From positions 82-64,081 of the forward strand of contig NZ_KB892924.1 in NCBI RefSeq assembly GCF_000373985.1: DNA of 64,000 bases, in the 5' to 3' direction. This DNA comes from Desulfobacter curvatus DSM 3379 (GTDB lineage: Bacteria; Desulfobacterota; Desulfobacteria; Desulfobacterales; Desulfobacteraceae). The notes beneath the pieces are model-generated. The model did not search any database, was not told the DNA's origin, and worked only from the letters and a program-made list of their open reading frames with translations. Numbering within the stretch: position 1 is the stretch's first letter; each line of letters starts with the position of its first letter. Below are positions 43,015-52,653 of this stretch, one piece after another. Position numbers and translations under genes: made by a program.

Positions 43015-43024
43015 GAATTTTTCT

Positions 43025-43100
43025 TGGTGGAGCTGAGGGGGCTCGAACCCCTGACCTCATGGCTGCCAGCCATGCGCTCTCCCAGCTGAGCTACAGCCCC
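43025..43100 (-). tRNA. tRNA-Ala (anticodon GGC)
   Basis: A 76-nt cloverleaf with acceptor stem GGGGCTG/CAGCTCC (one G-U pair), D-arm GCTCAGCTGGGAGAGC, anticodon loop CTGGCAG (anticodon GGC), T-loop GGTTCGAGC and an encoded CCA. It has its own promoter and terminator on the minus strand. Confidence 0.95.
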
Positions 43101-43116
43101 ATAAAAGAGTGGTAGA

Positions 43117-43145
43117 TGTATAATAGAAACAGCAAGTGGTGTCAA
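43117..43145 (-). promoter_or_regulatory. Sigma70-type promoter of tRNA-Ala
   Basis: On the minus strand, TTGACA (43145-43140) and TATACA (43122-43117) are separated by 17 bases, 16 bases before the tRNA gene. Confidence 0.75.
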
Positions 43146-43270
43146 TAAAAAAAATGGGTTTTTGATAGATTAAAATTGCAGGTTTAGAATATTCATTGAC
43201 ACAAGTTGGTGTAAAACGATATTATTTTGAGCTTTTAAATTATCTGAACCGGTTAAGGAGTCATACAGGG

Positions 43271-45175
43271 ATGCTGCGTTATCTTCGGGAAAATACGGGA
43301 AATTGGATCATAAAGATTTTTTTGGCCATCATTATTATTGTGTTTGTATTTTTAGGTGTTGGCAGTATGAACGCCGGCAAGCGCAATCAGGTGGCCACGG
43401 TGAATGACCAGACCATTACGTTTGCGGAATACAAGGATGCCTATCAGCACATGATTCAACGTCTTCAGCAGCAGTTCGGGAACGCTTTAAATGACGATTT
43501 GATAAAGTCGATGAATGTTAAGCAGTATGCCGTGGACAGTCTGATTGATCAAAAAATTTTGGAAATCGAGGCCCAAAAGTTAAAAATTGTTGTATCCGAC
43601 GAGGAGCTTAAGCAGAATCTGATCTCGGTTAAGGCATTCCAGAAAGACGGTTTCTTTAATATGGATTTGTACAAGCGGGTGCTTGGACAGAACTCCATGA
43701 CCCCGGAAACTTTTGAAGCGATGCAGCGCAACACTATCAGGAATACAAAGCTCCAGCGTATGGTCCTCAATGGCATAACCGTAGGCGATCAGGAAGCCCG
43801 GGCCTGGTATTCATTTAACAACACAAAGGCCGCTGTTAACTACGTTCTGATTGATCCGGGCACATTTTCTGATATCTCTGCCGACGAAGAGCAGATTCGT
43901 GCCCAGTATGATGATCATCATGATCTGTACATGTCCGAGCCTAAACGTAAGGTGGCATTCCTTGTCTTTGCGCCGGAGGATTTTAAGGATCAGGTTAAAA
44001 TTGATGAGACCTCGATTCGGGATTTTTATGATCAAAATCCGGCACGGTTTACCACGCCGGAACAGGTTGAAGCCAGTCATATCCTGATCAGGGTGAATGA
44101 AAACGCGGATGATCAGGCTGTGGCCAAGGCTAAAGAAGAGGCGTTAAGCGTTTATGAAAAAGCAGTTAAGTCAGTGGATTTTTCAGAACTAGCCAAAGCC
44201 TATTCCCAGGGACCGTCTGCAGCCGACGGTGGATACCTTGGCCGGTTCGACAGAACCAGTATGGTAAAACCCTTTGCTGATGCTGCATTTGCCATGAACG
44301 CAGGCGATATTTCACAGCCTGTAAGAACCCGTTTTGGGTGGCATATTATTAAGGTGACGGATAAAACACCTGAGACCGTTGTGCCTTTTGAGACCGCCAA
44401 GACACAGATTCAAAAGGAGCTGGCTTTAAGCCGGCTTCAGGATTTGGCATATAATAAGGCTGAGGACGCCTATGATGCCGTGCTTGACGGTGATTCCTTT
44501 GAACAGGTTGCCTTGGTTGCAGCCAAACAGCCTGTCAATACACCTGCTTTTACTGCTGTGGGAACAGAACTTAAGGGGATGGGCATTTCAGATCCCGGAG
44601 AGTTCGCTACCACGGCCTTTTCCTTGGCTGATAATGAAATCAGCGAAGTTAAGAAAATTGGAAATAATTATTACCTGATGCGGGTGCTTGAAAGAATAGC
44701 TCCAAAACTGCTTGCCTATGAAGATGTAAAAAATGAAATTTCCGTTACATTAACGACCGGTTTGCGAAAACAGGCTGCTAGGAAAGTGGCTGGGTCAATG
44801 ATTGAGAACGCAGGTAATGGTAGGGAAAGTCTTGAAAAACTTGCCCGGGACAACCACCTGACGGTTCAATCCAGTGAGATGTTTACCCGCAACGAAGCTG
44901 TCCCCGGTATTACCGGATCTGAGGCCGTTGCACAAGCCGCTTTTACCCTTGATGAAAAAAATTCTGTCTATGAACAAGTTCTTGAGGTTTCGGGAAAATT
45001 CTACATTATTTGCCTCAAAGAAAAGCAAGCACCTGATGCCGCTGCCATTGCAGATAATTTTGACAAAGTCAAATTGCAACTTGAAACCCAAAAAAAACAA
45101 AATTACTATTCTCAGTGGCTGTCGGCCCGGAAAGAAAATGCTGAAATTTGGATAAATACGGATATTATTAACTGA
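43271..45175 (+). CDS. ppiD: Periplasmic folding chaperone/isomerase PpiD-like
   Basis: 634 residues from the ATG at 43271, chosen because AAGGAG lies ten bases upstream; the frame is open to 43196. The N-terminus MLRYLRENTGNWIIKIFLAI is typical of PpiD/SurA_N_3 proteins: a short cytoplasmic tail and one transmembrane helix (about 12-33). A SurA-like chaperone region follows, then one parvulin rotamase domain (about 250-345: EASHILIRV ... GRFGWHIIKV-type). It is anchored in the inner membrane facing the periplasm, where it assists outer-membrane protein folding. It stands alone on this strand. Confidence 0.92.
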   Translation: MLRYLRENTGNWIIKIFLAIIIIVFVFLGVGSMNAGKRNQVATVNDQTITFAEYKDAYQHMIQRLQQQFGNALNDDLIKSMNVKQYAVDSLIDQKILEIEAQKLKIVVSDEELKQNLISVKAFQKDGFFNMDLYKRVLGQNSMTPETFEAMQRNTIRNTKLQRMVLNGITVGDQEARAWYSFNNTKAAVNYVLIDPGTFSDISADEEQIRAQYDDHHDLYMSEPKRKVAFLVFAPEDFKDQVKIDETSIRDFYDQNPARFTTPEQVEASHILIRVNENADDQAVAKAKEEALSVYEKAVKSVDFSELAKAYSQGPSAADGGYLGRFDRTSMVKPFADAAFAMNAGDISQPVRTRFGWHIIKVTDKTPETVVPFETAKTQIQKELALSRLQDLAYNKAEDAYDAVLDGDSFEQVALVAAKQPVNTPAFTAVGTELKGMGISDPGEFATTAFSLADNEISEVKKIGNNYYLMRVLERIAPKLLAYEDVKNEISVTLTTGLRKQAARKVAGSMIENAGNGRESLEKLARDNHLTVQSSEMFTRNEAVPGITGSEAVAQAAFTLDEKNSVYEQVLEVSGKFYIICLKEKQAPDAAAIADNFDKVKLQLETQKKQNYYSQWLSARKENAEIWINTDIIN

Positions 45176-45233
45176 TATTCAGAAATAGAGAAGAGATATC
45201 AGTTTGTTGTTTTGAGCCGGTATAAATAACGAT

Positions 45234-45695
45234 TCAGGATTTGTTTTGACTTTGAAGCGGTTTTACCGGTTCCGATACATTGTTTTTCAGATAATAGTCC
45301 AGGTCAAACAGCTGTTTAAATGTAAGATCGGTAAATTTGACATGGCGCTTTCTGACTTCCATTGAACTGAATGACGGCGTATCCGTTATTTCATAGTCGG
45401 CAACAGTCTGGAAGGGAAGATCGCCGACATAATATCCCATGCTGCTTAAAAAAATGGACTCCTGGTTCCTATTTGCAGGCTCTTCTGATTTGTTTTCGGT
45501 GTTTATGTATTTAAAACATAGTCCGCCCATACTGATGTCGATGATTTGACCAATTTTGTTCGAATTGGGGCTGATGGCTGCATAGGCGCCTTCCACCGCT
45601 TTATATCGTTTGTTTTTTCGACGTTCGATGGTTCTTTTTCTTCCAACCATACGTAAACCCTTAACTATTTGTATTAAAAATTTCCTTTTACCCAT
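45234..45695 (-). CDS. PilZ-domain protein
   Basis: 153 residues from the ATG at 45695 (AGGGA just upstream; a TTG eight codons earlier is also open). The c-di-GMP-binding signature is present in two parts: RRKNKRY (RxxxR) at about residues 25-31 and DISMGGLCF (DxSxxG) at about 54-62. The PilZ barrel follows, with a C-terminal helical tail. It is likely a small c-di-GMP effector acting on motility or surface behaviour; the partner is unknown. It is a single gene, convergent with ppiD. Confidence 0.82.
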   Translation of the reverse strand: MGKRKFLIQIVKGLRMVGRKRTIERRKNKRYKAVEGAYAAISPNSNKIGQIIDISMGGLCFKYINTENKSEEPANRNQESIFLSSMGYYVGDLPFQTVADYEITDTPSFSSMEVRKRHVKFTDLTFKQLFDLDYYLKNNVSEPVKPLQSQNKS

Positions 45696-45908
45696 TCTGT
45701 CCCTATAAAAATTAAGCAATATTTATGCCGTGATTAATGTTTGCGAGGCCGACCTATGTACTGAGTCCTAAGCGGCGATAATCGCGAATAATTCAGAAAA
45801 TGCCCGACTTGTTTTTCATGGATAATTATAAATTTTTTTCGCTATTGTGAAATTTATTTGGCAATACTTATGTAAATAAAGTGTTAAATTGGGAAAAAAA
45901 ATAGTTAG

Positions 45909-46379
45909 TCATGGGGGTGTATTCCTCTGAATTTTTGTTTGAAATATATGCCATACAGTCCGGCATACGCTGTAATCAAACCCTCTGTAACGCAAATAGT
46001 TCATCATTTTCTTTCTGCATTCAGATTCATCCAGTCGGTTCCAGGCCTGCTTTTTCGTTTCAACGGCCTTTAATGCCAGATCCTCGTCTTTGTATGCCGC
46101 CAACAGTTCTTCGGCAAGTGCCGGGGCAATGCCTTTTTGGCGTAGTTCAAAGCCAAGGGCAAATACGGATTTGGGTTTGTAACGGATTCTACTTTCAATG
46201 AACTGGCGTGCAAAGGCCCTGTCATCCAGGTAATTAAAATTTGACAACTGCACAATAACCTGTTCGATTATGTTGGCGCTATATCCTTTATCAGCGAGAT
46301 ATTCTTTCATTTGGTGGATGGTTTTAGGGCTTTTTGACAGATACCCCAAGGCCTGCCGGTATGCGTTTTCAACAGTCAT
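45909..46379 (-). CDS. recX: Regulatory protein RecX
   Basis: 156 residues. Three helical repeats typical of RecX are visible: AYRQALGYLSKSPKTIHQMKEYLADKGYS, LDDRAFARQFIESR, and the C-terminal RYRGFDYSVCRTVW. RecX blocks extension of RecA filaments and so tunes recombination and SOS. recA is not in the window. The region upstream of its start holds dispersed repeat copy E. No clear ribosome site precedes the ATG. Confidence 0.88.
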   Translation of the reverse strand: MTVENAYRQALGYLSKSPKTIHQMKEYLADKGYSANIIEQVIVQLSNFNYLDDRAFARQFIESRIRYKPKSVFALGFELRQKGIAPALAEELLAAYKDEDLALKAVETKKQAWNRLDESECRKKMMNYLRYRGFDYSVCRTVWHIFQTKIQRNTPP

Positions 46380-46410
46380 TTTTGATGTAACAGTCCCAAT
46401 GCGTTGTTAA

Positions 46411-46476
46411 AATACTTTCGTGTGTTGTTATGGGTTGAGCCTGGGTGTTGATAGATTCGGTCAGCCCCTGGTCGTC
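46411..46476 (+). repeat. Dispersed structured repeat, copy E (degenerate type 1)
   Basis: Only the right arm of the type 1 module is kept (TACTTTCGTG), followed by the core. CCAGG of the inner stem is changed to TTCGG, so the inner hairpin is broken, while the outer GGGTTGA / TCAGCCC arms remain. The last 16 bases overlap the 3' end of the thioesterase gene on the opposite strand. Confidence 0.65.
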
Positions 46477-47273
46477 TTATGGAACAGGCTTTGGGGACCT
46501 GTTTTTTTCCAGGAGATCGTCAGGTAGGCCAGATTTTCTTTTGACCTGGGCCTGAAAATAAGATGTTCCGTAAACAGAAGGTCGTTTTTAACATTAATAG
46601 ACGTTCGGCTTTGCACGGTATCTCCGGGCAGGGCTTCCTTTTGATAGATTACGTCACATGTCACGGGGGTATATTCAAGGTTTAAGCTATCCGGTACCGA
46701 TTGCACTGCCCATCTGAGATACACTGGATTATTCACATGCTCGTTGGGATCCAGGTCATGGAAATGAATAGGATAGCTGCATTCATGGTCAACATGGGTA
46801 AGATTCGTACTTGGTTTTATTCGTATTGCAGGGTCTTGCGCAGGGCACGTCATCAAAGACGCCGGCATATGCGCTGCCAGCCTCACCGGCCTGTTGTTTG
46901 CTGCCTTTATTAATATCCAGATACTTGAGGCGGTTACCAGAGGGCAGGGTGTTTCCAAAGTGTGTTTCTGTTCCCCCATCAGTCTGAACTGTCGGATTTC
47001 GTAAAGGTTTTTCCAGGGTGCCCGCCATGTCTGAACGACCAGAGGCGTCATCCAGTCGATGGGTTTGTGAAGCTGTATCCGGTATTGGACCACCACCCAT
47101 TTAAGCTCCTTTTTGGCCATGTCAAACCCGGAAATGCCCTGGGCGTGACACTGGGCTGAGGCTGCATCCTGGAATATACTTAACAGCCAGTCCATTTTAA
47201 CCCTTCCGCCGATGGTTAAAGCGGAATAGGGTAGATTAAATTTCTGTGAAAATATGTCAGGATTATTCCTCAT
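46461..47273 (-). CDS. Acyl-ACP thioesterase (FatA/FatB-like, double hotdog)
   Basis: 270 residues. Two hotdog halves: an N-terminal one with the KMDWLLSIFQDAAS ... WVVVQYRIQ pattern, and a C-terminal one with DLDPNEHVNNPVYLRW, which holds the family's conserved Asn/His. It releases fatty acids from acyl carrier protein or a related thioester. Its start overlaps the AsmA-like gene by 11 bases. Its stop region carries part of repeat copy E, so the last few residues may be repeat-derived. Confidence 0.85.
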   Translation of the reverse strand: MRNNPDIFSQKFNLPYSALTIGGRVKMDWLLSIFQDAASAQCHAQGISGFDMAKKELKWVVVQYRIQLHKPIDWMTPLVVQTWRAPWKNLYEIRQFRLMGEQKHTLETPCPLVTASSIWILIKAANNRPVRLAAHMPASLMTCPAQDPAIRIKPSTNLTHVDHECSYPIHFHDLDPNEHVNNPVYLRWAVQSVPDSLNLEYTPVTCDVIYQKEALPGDTVQSRTSINVKNDLLFTEHLIFRPRSKENLAYLTISWKKTGPQSLFHKTTRG

Positions 47274-50200
47274 TATTTTTCATCCCTTCGATCAGACGGC
47301 CAGGCGATTTGACCAGATCCCCAAACAGGGTGAGCAGGCCTTTTCCCACTGCTGACGGGTGAAGGAGAACTACTGTGGGATTTGATATTTTTCCATAGGC
47401 CCTGGCCGGCAAAGAGATAAGACGACCGTTGAGAATCGTATTTACAACCGGAATATATTTAATGATGGTATCAATAGTTTTAAGCGGGGCCACCAAAAAG
47501 GTGATATCCAGGGCGTCATTCAACGGATCTACCCATCCTTCGGCGATGATGGCCATATTGTCTGCGTCAATAAAGGATTTTTTTATATGCATCACGCTCT
47601 CTTTTACGTCTGCCTCGGCCGTAAATGTCTTAAATCCGAACCCCTGCTGCTGCAGGTCGGTGTCTCCTAAGATATTGAGTATTGATAAAAGCCTGGAAAG
47701 TAGTGTGGCCTTATATATACGGCCGGACTGCGCCTTGAAATTAAGATGCCCGTTCTGTTTGGATTTTACCTGGGCCAAGGTCTGTGCCGCGCCTGATATC
47801 TCTCCCTTTAGTGTATAGCTTCCTTCAACAACACTTTGACTGCCTGTCAAGCATCCGATTGAAAGCGATACCTCCTTTGCCTGATCCGTATTAAAAAAAA
47901 AGTGGGTCAAAACCTCCGGATTATCCCCGGTGTGGTTAATGGTTATCCGCCCTGTGAAGTCGAGACCGCAAAGACGTGCATGGGTGATATCTATATCCGT
48001 GCCCGGCTGATTAATTGTTACCTTTGCCTGAACCTTTTGGTATACACGCTGGTCATAGTCCAATGTATCGACATTAAGAAAAATTTGTCCCTGTTTTACA
48101 AGGGGGCGAACCGGTGCGGCAGATGTTTTTTGGGGGGACAAAAGGGGATCAATATTAAGTGTGTCTGCAGTGATGGTGATATTGCCCGTTTTATCCGTTG
48201 AAACAGTTAACGAATTTTTTCCGGTCACCTCCTGAAGTTTCCGGTGAAGAAACGAATCCGGGCGAAGCATGCTTTCCAAGGTTATTTTATCCAGTTTCCC
48301 CAAAAAATTAAGTTTGGGCATATCCGGTTTTCTGTAAAAGGCCACGTCCGCATGGGTTCGTTCCCCGTCCTCTATTTGAACTTCTGACGGGGTTATTTGG
48401 TCAATGTTTGGACCGTCTACCATGAAGAATACCTTTGTCCCCGAGATCGTGAGTAACTGCCCTTGAAACAGACAGGCGTTCGCCTGTTTCACAAACTGTC
48501 CCCGGGTCAATGTCAGGGGCAGGACAATACTTTGGGTATATTCCGGTGAAATGTTTTTTTCAAGCCAGGCGGCGTCTTTAACTGCACAGGTAATTTCAGA
48601 CAGCTTTATTGTTGAAGGGGTTGCGTTGAATGTGCAGAATAGATCGGATATCCCTTGGGTCTTGTCTGAAAATATGACACCCCCTTTATTCACCTGGCCT
48701 GTCATGTAAACCTGCCACAGATCTGGCGAGAACATGGGCCCTTCAACCCTGAGATCTTTAATGTCCATGATACCGGAAAGATTTTTAACCGGGCCAAGTT
48801 TTTCCCTTGTTCCGGGTAAAAGATCAACCAGGGGGACCACCTGTTCCAGGATAATATTTGCGGCCATATTTTTTATATTCATGGGCACTGAACCCCTGGT
48901 ATCAATACCAGCATTAAGGTTCGAAATCCTGCTGTTTCCTATGGCACCTGACATGTTTTTCAAAACTACCTCGTGTTTGTCCAAAAGAAAAGTGCCGTTG
49001 TCAATCCGGACAGGCAACGGCATACGCCGGTAGTTTCCGCTTGCCTGGATGTTTTTTGCTGTCACCTTGACATCCAAGTCTCTGTGGGTTGGGATGCTGT
49101 TGAGCTCAAGAACCGCATCCGCCCGGCCGGTCAGGCCGGATATGTTTGACATTTCCCGGGCAAGCGTCGTATCCGGCAATATGGAGATAAGGGTTGCAGG
49201 AAGTTCTGCTAAATCGACCTTTAGGGGGAATTTGCCTGAAAATGGGACGGTATGTTGATGAACCAGATTGATATCAAGGTCACCCCCGGTGATAACGGTT
49301 TTTTTCACGTGGCCTGTTTTAGGGTGAATACTCAGTATTCCGTCCTTCATTTCTGCCCGACCCGAGGCATTGTCTACAATGACGGGGACTTCGGGGATTT
49401 TAACGGTGGCAGATTCCGCACGACCGTTTATAAAAAGGTTTTCCGGGTTGAATAGTTGATTAATGTTTTGGCTTTTAAACCCTACGGTAATCTTTTGGGC
49501 GGTTCCAGCCCTGAGTATGTCAAACAGGATTTGGGATGTTTCAAGTCCGTTAAGCAGTGGCAGGCATACCTGTCTTGCCTGGCTGATGTCAATCTGTTCA
49601 CCGGTAAATTTAATACTTGAGGCTTCGTGTCCGGGGGATAGTGATAAATCCATTCCAACACGCCCTTTGGGATAAACAAGTTCCAACGGTGCAAGGTGTG
49701 CGGTTATCCTCTCTTCTGACAAGGCGAATTTAAGGTCAAACTCACCTGCATCAATGACATGGTTTTTGGGTGTTTGAAGATGGGCTTGAAGGGATGTGAG
49801 TTTTAGATTACCTGCAAGGAAGGTGTTCTCATCATGACGGCAGTCCACTGACAGGTGAGGAATCTCAAATTCTGTTATTCGGCCTTTGAGTACGGATTCA
49901 AGTGTTGGAATAGAGCGCGTTTTCAGTCGAAACCCTGATATCTGCGCTTTGATATGCGCAGCCCGTGTTCGGCCTGTTATCCGAACCCGGCAGTCCATGG
50001 CGTCAAAATAATTTGATCGGGCATTGGCTATAATTATATCCAGATGATCCGTGTCTGTGGGGCTTAGATCAAGCAATCCGTCAAATCTGTTCTTCACTGA
50101 TAGGACAAAATCCGCCGGCGACATGGATTTGTTTTTTTGGGTAATATCCTTATTCTGGATCAGTTCAGGGGATTGAAGGATGATACGCTTTATAGCCGCA

Positions 50201-50508
50201 TTCAACTTGAGCAACTGGGCCGGGTCCAGTTCCACCCGCGCGCTGTTGATTGTAATCCGGTTTCTTTGGTCAATCTGCGCAGATATATCTGTTATGCTAA
50301 GACTTGGCAGGGGATCGAGAAAAAACGCTAACTGATCAAACCGGACTTCAATGCCGGTTTTGTCTTGAAGAATCCTGGTCAGGCGCGCTTTGACCTGTTT
50401 TGTGTTGATCAATGGCGTGACGGCAAAGGATAGAGCTACTGCGCAGACGGTCGCGGTTACCGCCAAAAAAACAGCAATGCGCAGTATGCGTTTTTTGTTC
50501 ATAACCAT
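47263..50508 (-). CDS. AsmA-family (YhdP/TamB-like) giant envelope protein
   Basis: 1081 residues. One N-terminal transmembrane helix (about 8-28) anchors the protein, followed by the AsmA-type start (INTKQVKARLTRILQDKTGIEVRFDQL) and a very long beta-strand-rich periplasmic region with DUF3971/AsmA_2-like repeats, ending in an AsmA-like C-terminus (LDITFLVAPLKTIDTIIKYIPVVN). Relatives form hydrophobic-groove bridges that carry phospholipids between membranes. This role fits the mlaEFD-mlaA set elsewhere in the window, though the genes are not linked. Two ATGs (50508 and 50502) are equally possible starts. Confidence 0.85.
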   Translation of the reverse strand: MVMNKKRILRIAVFLAVTATVCAVALSFAVTPLINTKQVKARLTRILQDKTGIEVRFDQLAFFLDPLPSLSITDISAQIDQRNRITINSARVELDPAQLLKLNAAIKRIILQSPELIQNKDITQKNKSMSPADFVLSVKNRFDGLLDLSPTDTDHLDIIIANARSNYFDAMDCRVRITGRTRAAHIKAQISGFRLKTRSIPTLESVLKGRITEFEIPHLSVDCRHDENTFLAGNLKLTSLQAHLQTPKNHVIDAGEFDLKFALSEERITAHLAPLELVYPKGRVGMDLSLSPGHEASSIKFTGEQIDISQARQVCLPLLNGLETSQILFDILRAGTAQKITVGFKSQNINQLFNPENLFINGRAESATVKIPEVPVIVDNASGRAEMKDGILSIHPKTGHVKKTVITGGDLDINLVHQHTVPFSGKFPLKVDLAELPATLISILPDTTLAREMSNISGLTGRADAVLELNSIPTHRDLDVKVTAKNIQASGNYRRMPLPVRIDNGTFLLDKHEVVLKNMSGAIGNSRISNLNAGIDTRGSVPMNIKNMAANIILEQVVPLVDLLPGTREKLGPVKNLSGIMDIKDLRVEGPMFSPDLWQVYMTGQVNKGGVIFSDKTQGISDLFCTFNATPSTIKLSEITCAVKDAAWLEKNISPEYTQSIVLPLTLTRGQFVKQANACLFQGQLLTISGTKVFFMVDGPNIDQITPSEVQIEDGERTHADVAFYRKPDMPKLNFLGKLDKITLESMLRPDSFLHRKLQEVTGKNSLTVSTDKTGNITITADTLNIDPLLSPQKTSAAPVRPLVKQGQIFLNVDTLDYDQRVYQKVQAKVTINQPGTDIDITHARLCGLDFTGRITINHTGDNPEVLTHFFFNTDQAKEVSLSIGCLTGSQSVVEGSYTLKGEISGAAQTLAQVKSKQNGHLNFKAQSGRIYKATLLSRLLSILNILGDTDLQQQGFGFKTFTAEADVKESVMHIKKSFIDADNMAIIAEGWVDPLNDALDITFLVAPLKTIDTIIKYIPVVNTILNGRLISLPARAYGKISNPTVVLLHPSAVGKGLLTLFGDLVKSPGRLIEGMKNNEE

Positions 50509-50598
50509 GCATTCATATTGGTTTGGGTAAAAGAATCATTGATTGTGTCTTATCCATTATGGATCGCCTTGGGCCCTGAACGGTGATAAAATCGAATG

Positions 50599-52653
50599 CT
50601 ACTGCCAGCTGTATCCGATTTTATGGCTTAACGTAATAAAATCTGCAGCAATGTATTTGGCCTGGTCTGTCAGGATCTCCTTGATCTCTTCTTTTTCCGG
50701 GTCAATATCCTCCAGGGATGCCAGCGGTTTTTCCCCTTTCTGTTTCCGGTAATTGTTTTCCAGGGCCAGCTCTTTTTTGTTAAAGGCGGTGTCCGTTTTC
50801 AGGCGTTCCGAAAGATTCAAGGAGAGGCTTTTTTGTTCACTCAATGATTCTGCCAATTGAATTCGCTGGTTGAGATATTTAATGCCAAAGGATTTTTCCA
50901 CTCTTTTTTTATAGGCATCGTCCAACGGTTTGATCATGGGCTGCAAAGACATATATTCTGAATAACGGGTGGCATCAATATGGTCCCAGAGCAGGGCGCC
51001 GTCAAGGGCGCTTTCTCCGGTATCTTTGGTCCTGTAAATCCGGGGAAACCAGATGTCGGGTTCAACGCCTTTGTGTTGGGTGCTTTCACCCGAGACCCGG
51101 TAAAATTTGGCAGAGGTCATTTTCAATCGCCCGTCTCCCAATGGTTTGAGTTCCTGAACCGTGCCCTTGCCAAAACTCCGGGTGCCCACAATAAGGCCCC
51201 GGTGATAATCTTGGATGGCTCCTGCAAAAATTTCACTGGCCGATGCGCTCATCCTGTTGATGAGCACCATAAGGGGACCTGTGTAGAGGATCTTCGGATC
51301 TTCATCATACAGGCGCGATACCCTGAATTTTGTTTTGACCTGTACCGTGGGGCCATATTTAAGGAACAGCCCGGTCAGGTCATTGGCTTCTTTAAGCGAT
51401 CCCCCCCCATTGTCCCTTAAATCAATAATCAACCCGTCAATGCTTTCTTTTTTCAGCTGCCCCAGCAGTTTTGTCACATCTCTTGTGGTGCTTTTGTAAT
51501 CCGGGTCTCCCCTGTGGTAGGCATCAAAATCTATATAGAAATTGGGGATGTCAATGATACCCAGCTTATAGGTCCGGTCGTTTGAGGTTAACTCCACCAC
51601 CTTTTTTTGGGCGGACTGCTCCTCAAGTTTTACCTTGTCACGTTTGATGCTGATGGTGTCGGTTACACTGGATTTTCGGGCAGGGATAATCTTTAGCCGC
51701 ACAAAGGTGTCCTTGGGGCCCCGAATCAATTTGACCACATCGTCAATGCGCTGGCCAATGGTGTCCTTGATCTCTCCATCCCGGCCCTGGCCCACGCCAA
51801 TGATCTTATCCCCGGGGGCCAGTTTCTGGGATTTGTCTGCCGGACCTTTGGGAATAAGCCGGACCACCTTTGTGTATTCATACTCATTTTGCAGCACTGC
51901 CCCAATACCTTCTAAGCTCAGCTTCATATGAATATCAAAATCCTCGGACAGGCGGGGGGCAAAATATTGGGAATGGGGATCAAAAGACATGGTGACGGCA
52001 TTCATGAAAATCTGGAATACGTCCCGGGATTGTGTCTGGGACAGGTGGGATAGCCGGTTGGTATAGATTTTTTCCAGGGTTTCTGAAATTTCATCATCCG
52101 AGGTTTTGTCTATTTTCAAATTAATAATATGGTTTTTCAGTTCTTTTTTCCACAGGGGTTTAAGGCCTGAGGTGTCGCGGATAAAGGGTTTGTGTTCATA
52201 GTCAATGACAAGGGTGTCGTTTTTGGTAAAATCAATTCGGGTTTGCCAGGATTTGGCAAGTTCAAGAATATATTCAAGGCGCTGTTCGCTGCGGGACCGG
52301 TAGAGGTTGAAAATTTCAAAGGCCGGTCCAAGATTACCGGTTTTCAGATATTTATACATCAGCATTTTCAACGGCTGAAAATCACTAAGGTCCGCCTGGG
52401 TCAGAAGATGCCTGCCCGGATCCAGGGATTTGATATACCGGTCAAACACCAGAGCAGACATATGTTTATCCAGTCTTTTGCCGGTAAAGTGGTCCCGTTC
52501 AAGGGCATTGACAATGGTGGTACACTGTTGGGACTGCTCATCCTGAAAGGTCAGTTCGGCAATTTGTGCATGGCAAAGTGGTGCGCAATAAAAAAAGACG
52601 GCAACAACCATTACTGCCCGAAGTCTGTGGTAAAGTTTATTGATCTTTGTCAT
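50599..52653 (-). CDS. prc: Tail-specific carboxy-terminal protease
   Basis: 684 residues: signal peptide (about 1-29), an N-terminal helical domain, a PDZ domain (about 215-300: MKLSLEGIGAVLQNEYEYTKV), and the S41 peptidase core with IIDLRDNGGGS, the nucleophile serine in NRMSASASEIFAGA and the catalytic lysine in SFGKGTVQE. Prc trims or degrades periplasmic proteins from the C-terminus, including penicillin-binding protein 3 and hydrolases. Its start lies inside the 3' end of rbgA (17-base overlap), so translation is coupled. Confidence 0.94.
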   Translation of the reverse strand: MTKINKLYHRLRAVMVVAVFFYCAPLCHAQIAELTFQDEQSQQCTTIVNALERDHFTGKRLDKHMSALVFDRYIKSLDPGRHLLTQADLSDFQPLKMLMYKYLKTGNLGPAFEIFNLYRSRSEQRLEYILELAKSWQTRIDFTKNDTLVIDYEHKPFIRDTSGLKPLWKKELKNHIINLKIDKTSDDEISETLEKIYTNRLSHLSQTQSRDVFQIFMNAVTMSFDPHSQYFAPRLSEDFDIHMKLSLEGIGAVLQNEYEYTKVVRLIPKGPADKSQKLAPGDKIIGVGQGRDGEIKDTIGQRIDDVVKLIRGPKDTFVRLKIIPARKSSVTDTISIKRDKVKLEEQSAQKKVVELTSNDRTYKLGIIDIPNFYIDFDAYHRGDPDYKSTTRDVTKLLGQLKKESIDGLIIDLRDNGGGSLKEANDLTGLFLKYGPTVQVKTKFRVSRLYDEDPKILYTGPLMVLINRMSASASEIFAGAIQDYHRGLIVGTRSFGKGTVQELKPLGDGRLKMTSAKFYRVSGESTQHKGVEPDIWFPRIYRTKDTGESALDGALLWDHIDATRYSEYMSLQPMIKPLDDAYKKRVEKSFGIKYLNQRIQLAESLSEQKSLSLNLSERLKTDTAFNKKELALENNYRKQKGEKPLASLEDIDPEKEEIKEILTDQAKYIAADFITLSHKIGYSWQ

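Larger units (their letters stand above)
42667..43024. other. Intergenic stretch with two terminators
   Basis: After the glutaredoxin-like gene, an 11-bp tandem duplication GTCATGTTCAG lies at 42722-42743. A plus-strand terminator lies at about 42848-42884 and the tRNA-Ala terminator (minus) at 42991-43014. No gene is seen. Confidence 0.6.

Noticed and set aside
42957..43145. 62-codon frame containing AQLGERMAGSHEV
   Set aside because: It is the well-known spurious translation across a tRNA gene (tRNA-Ala here).
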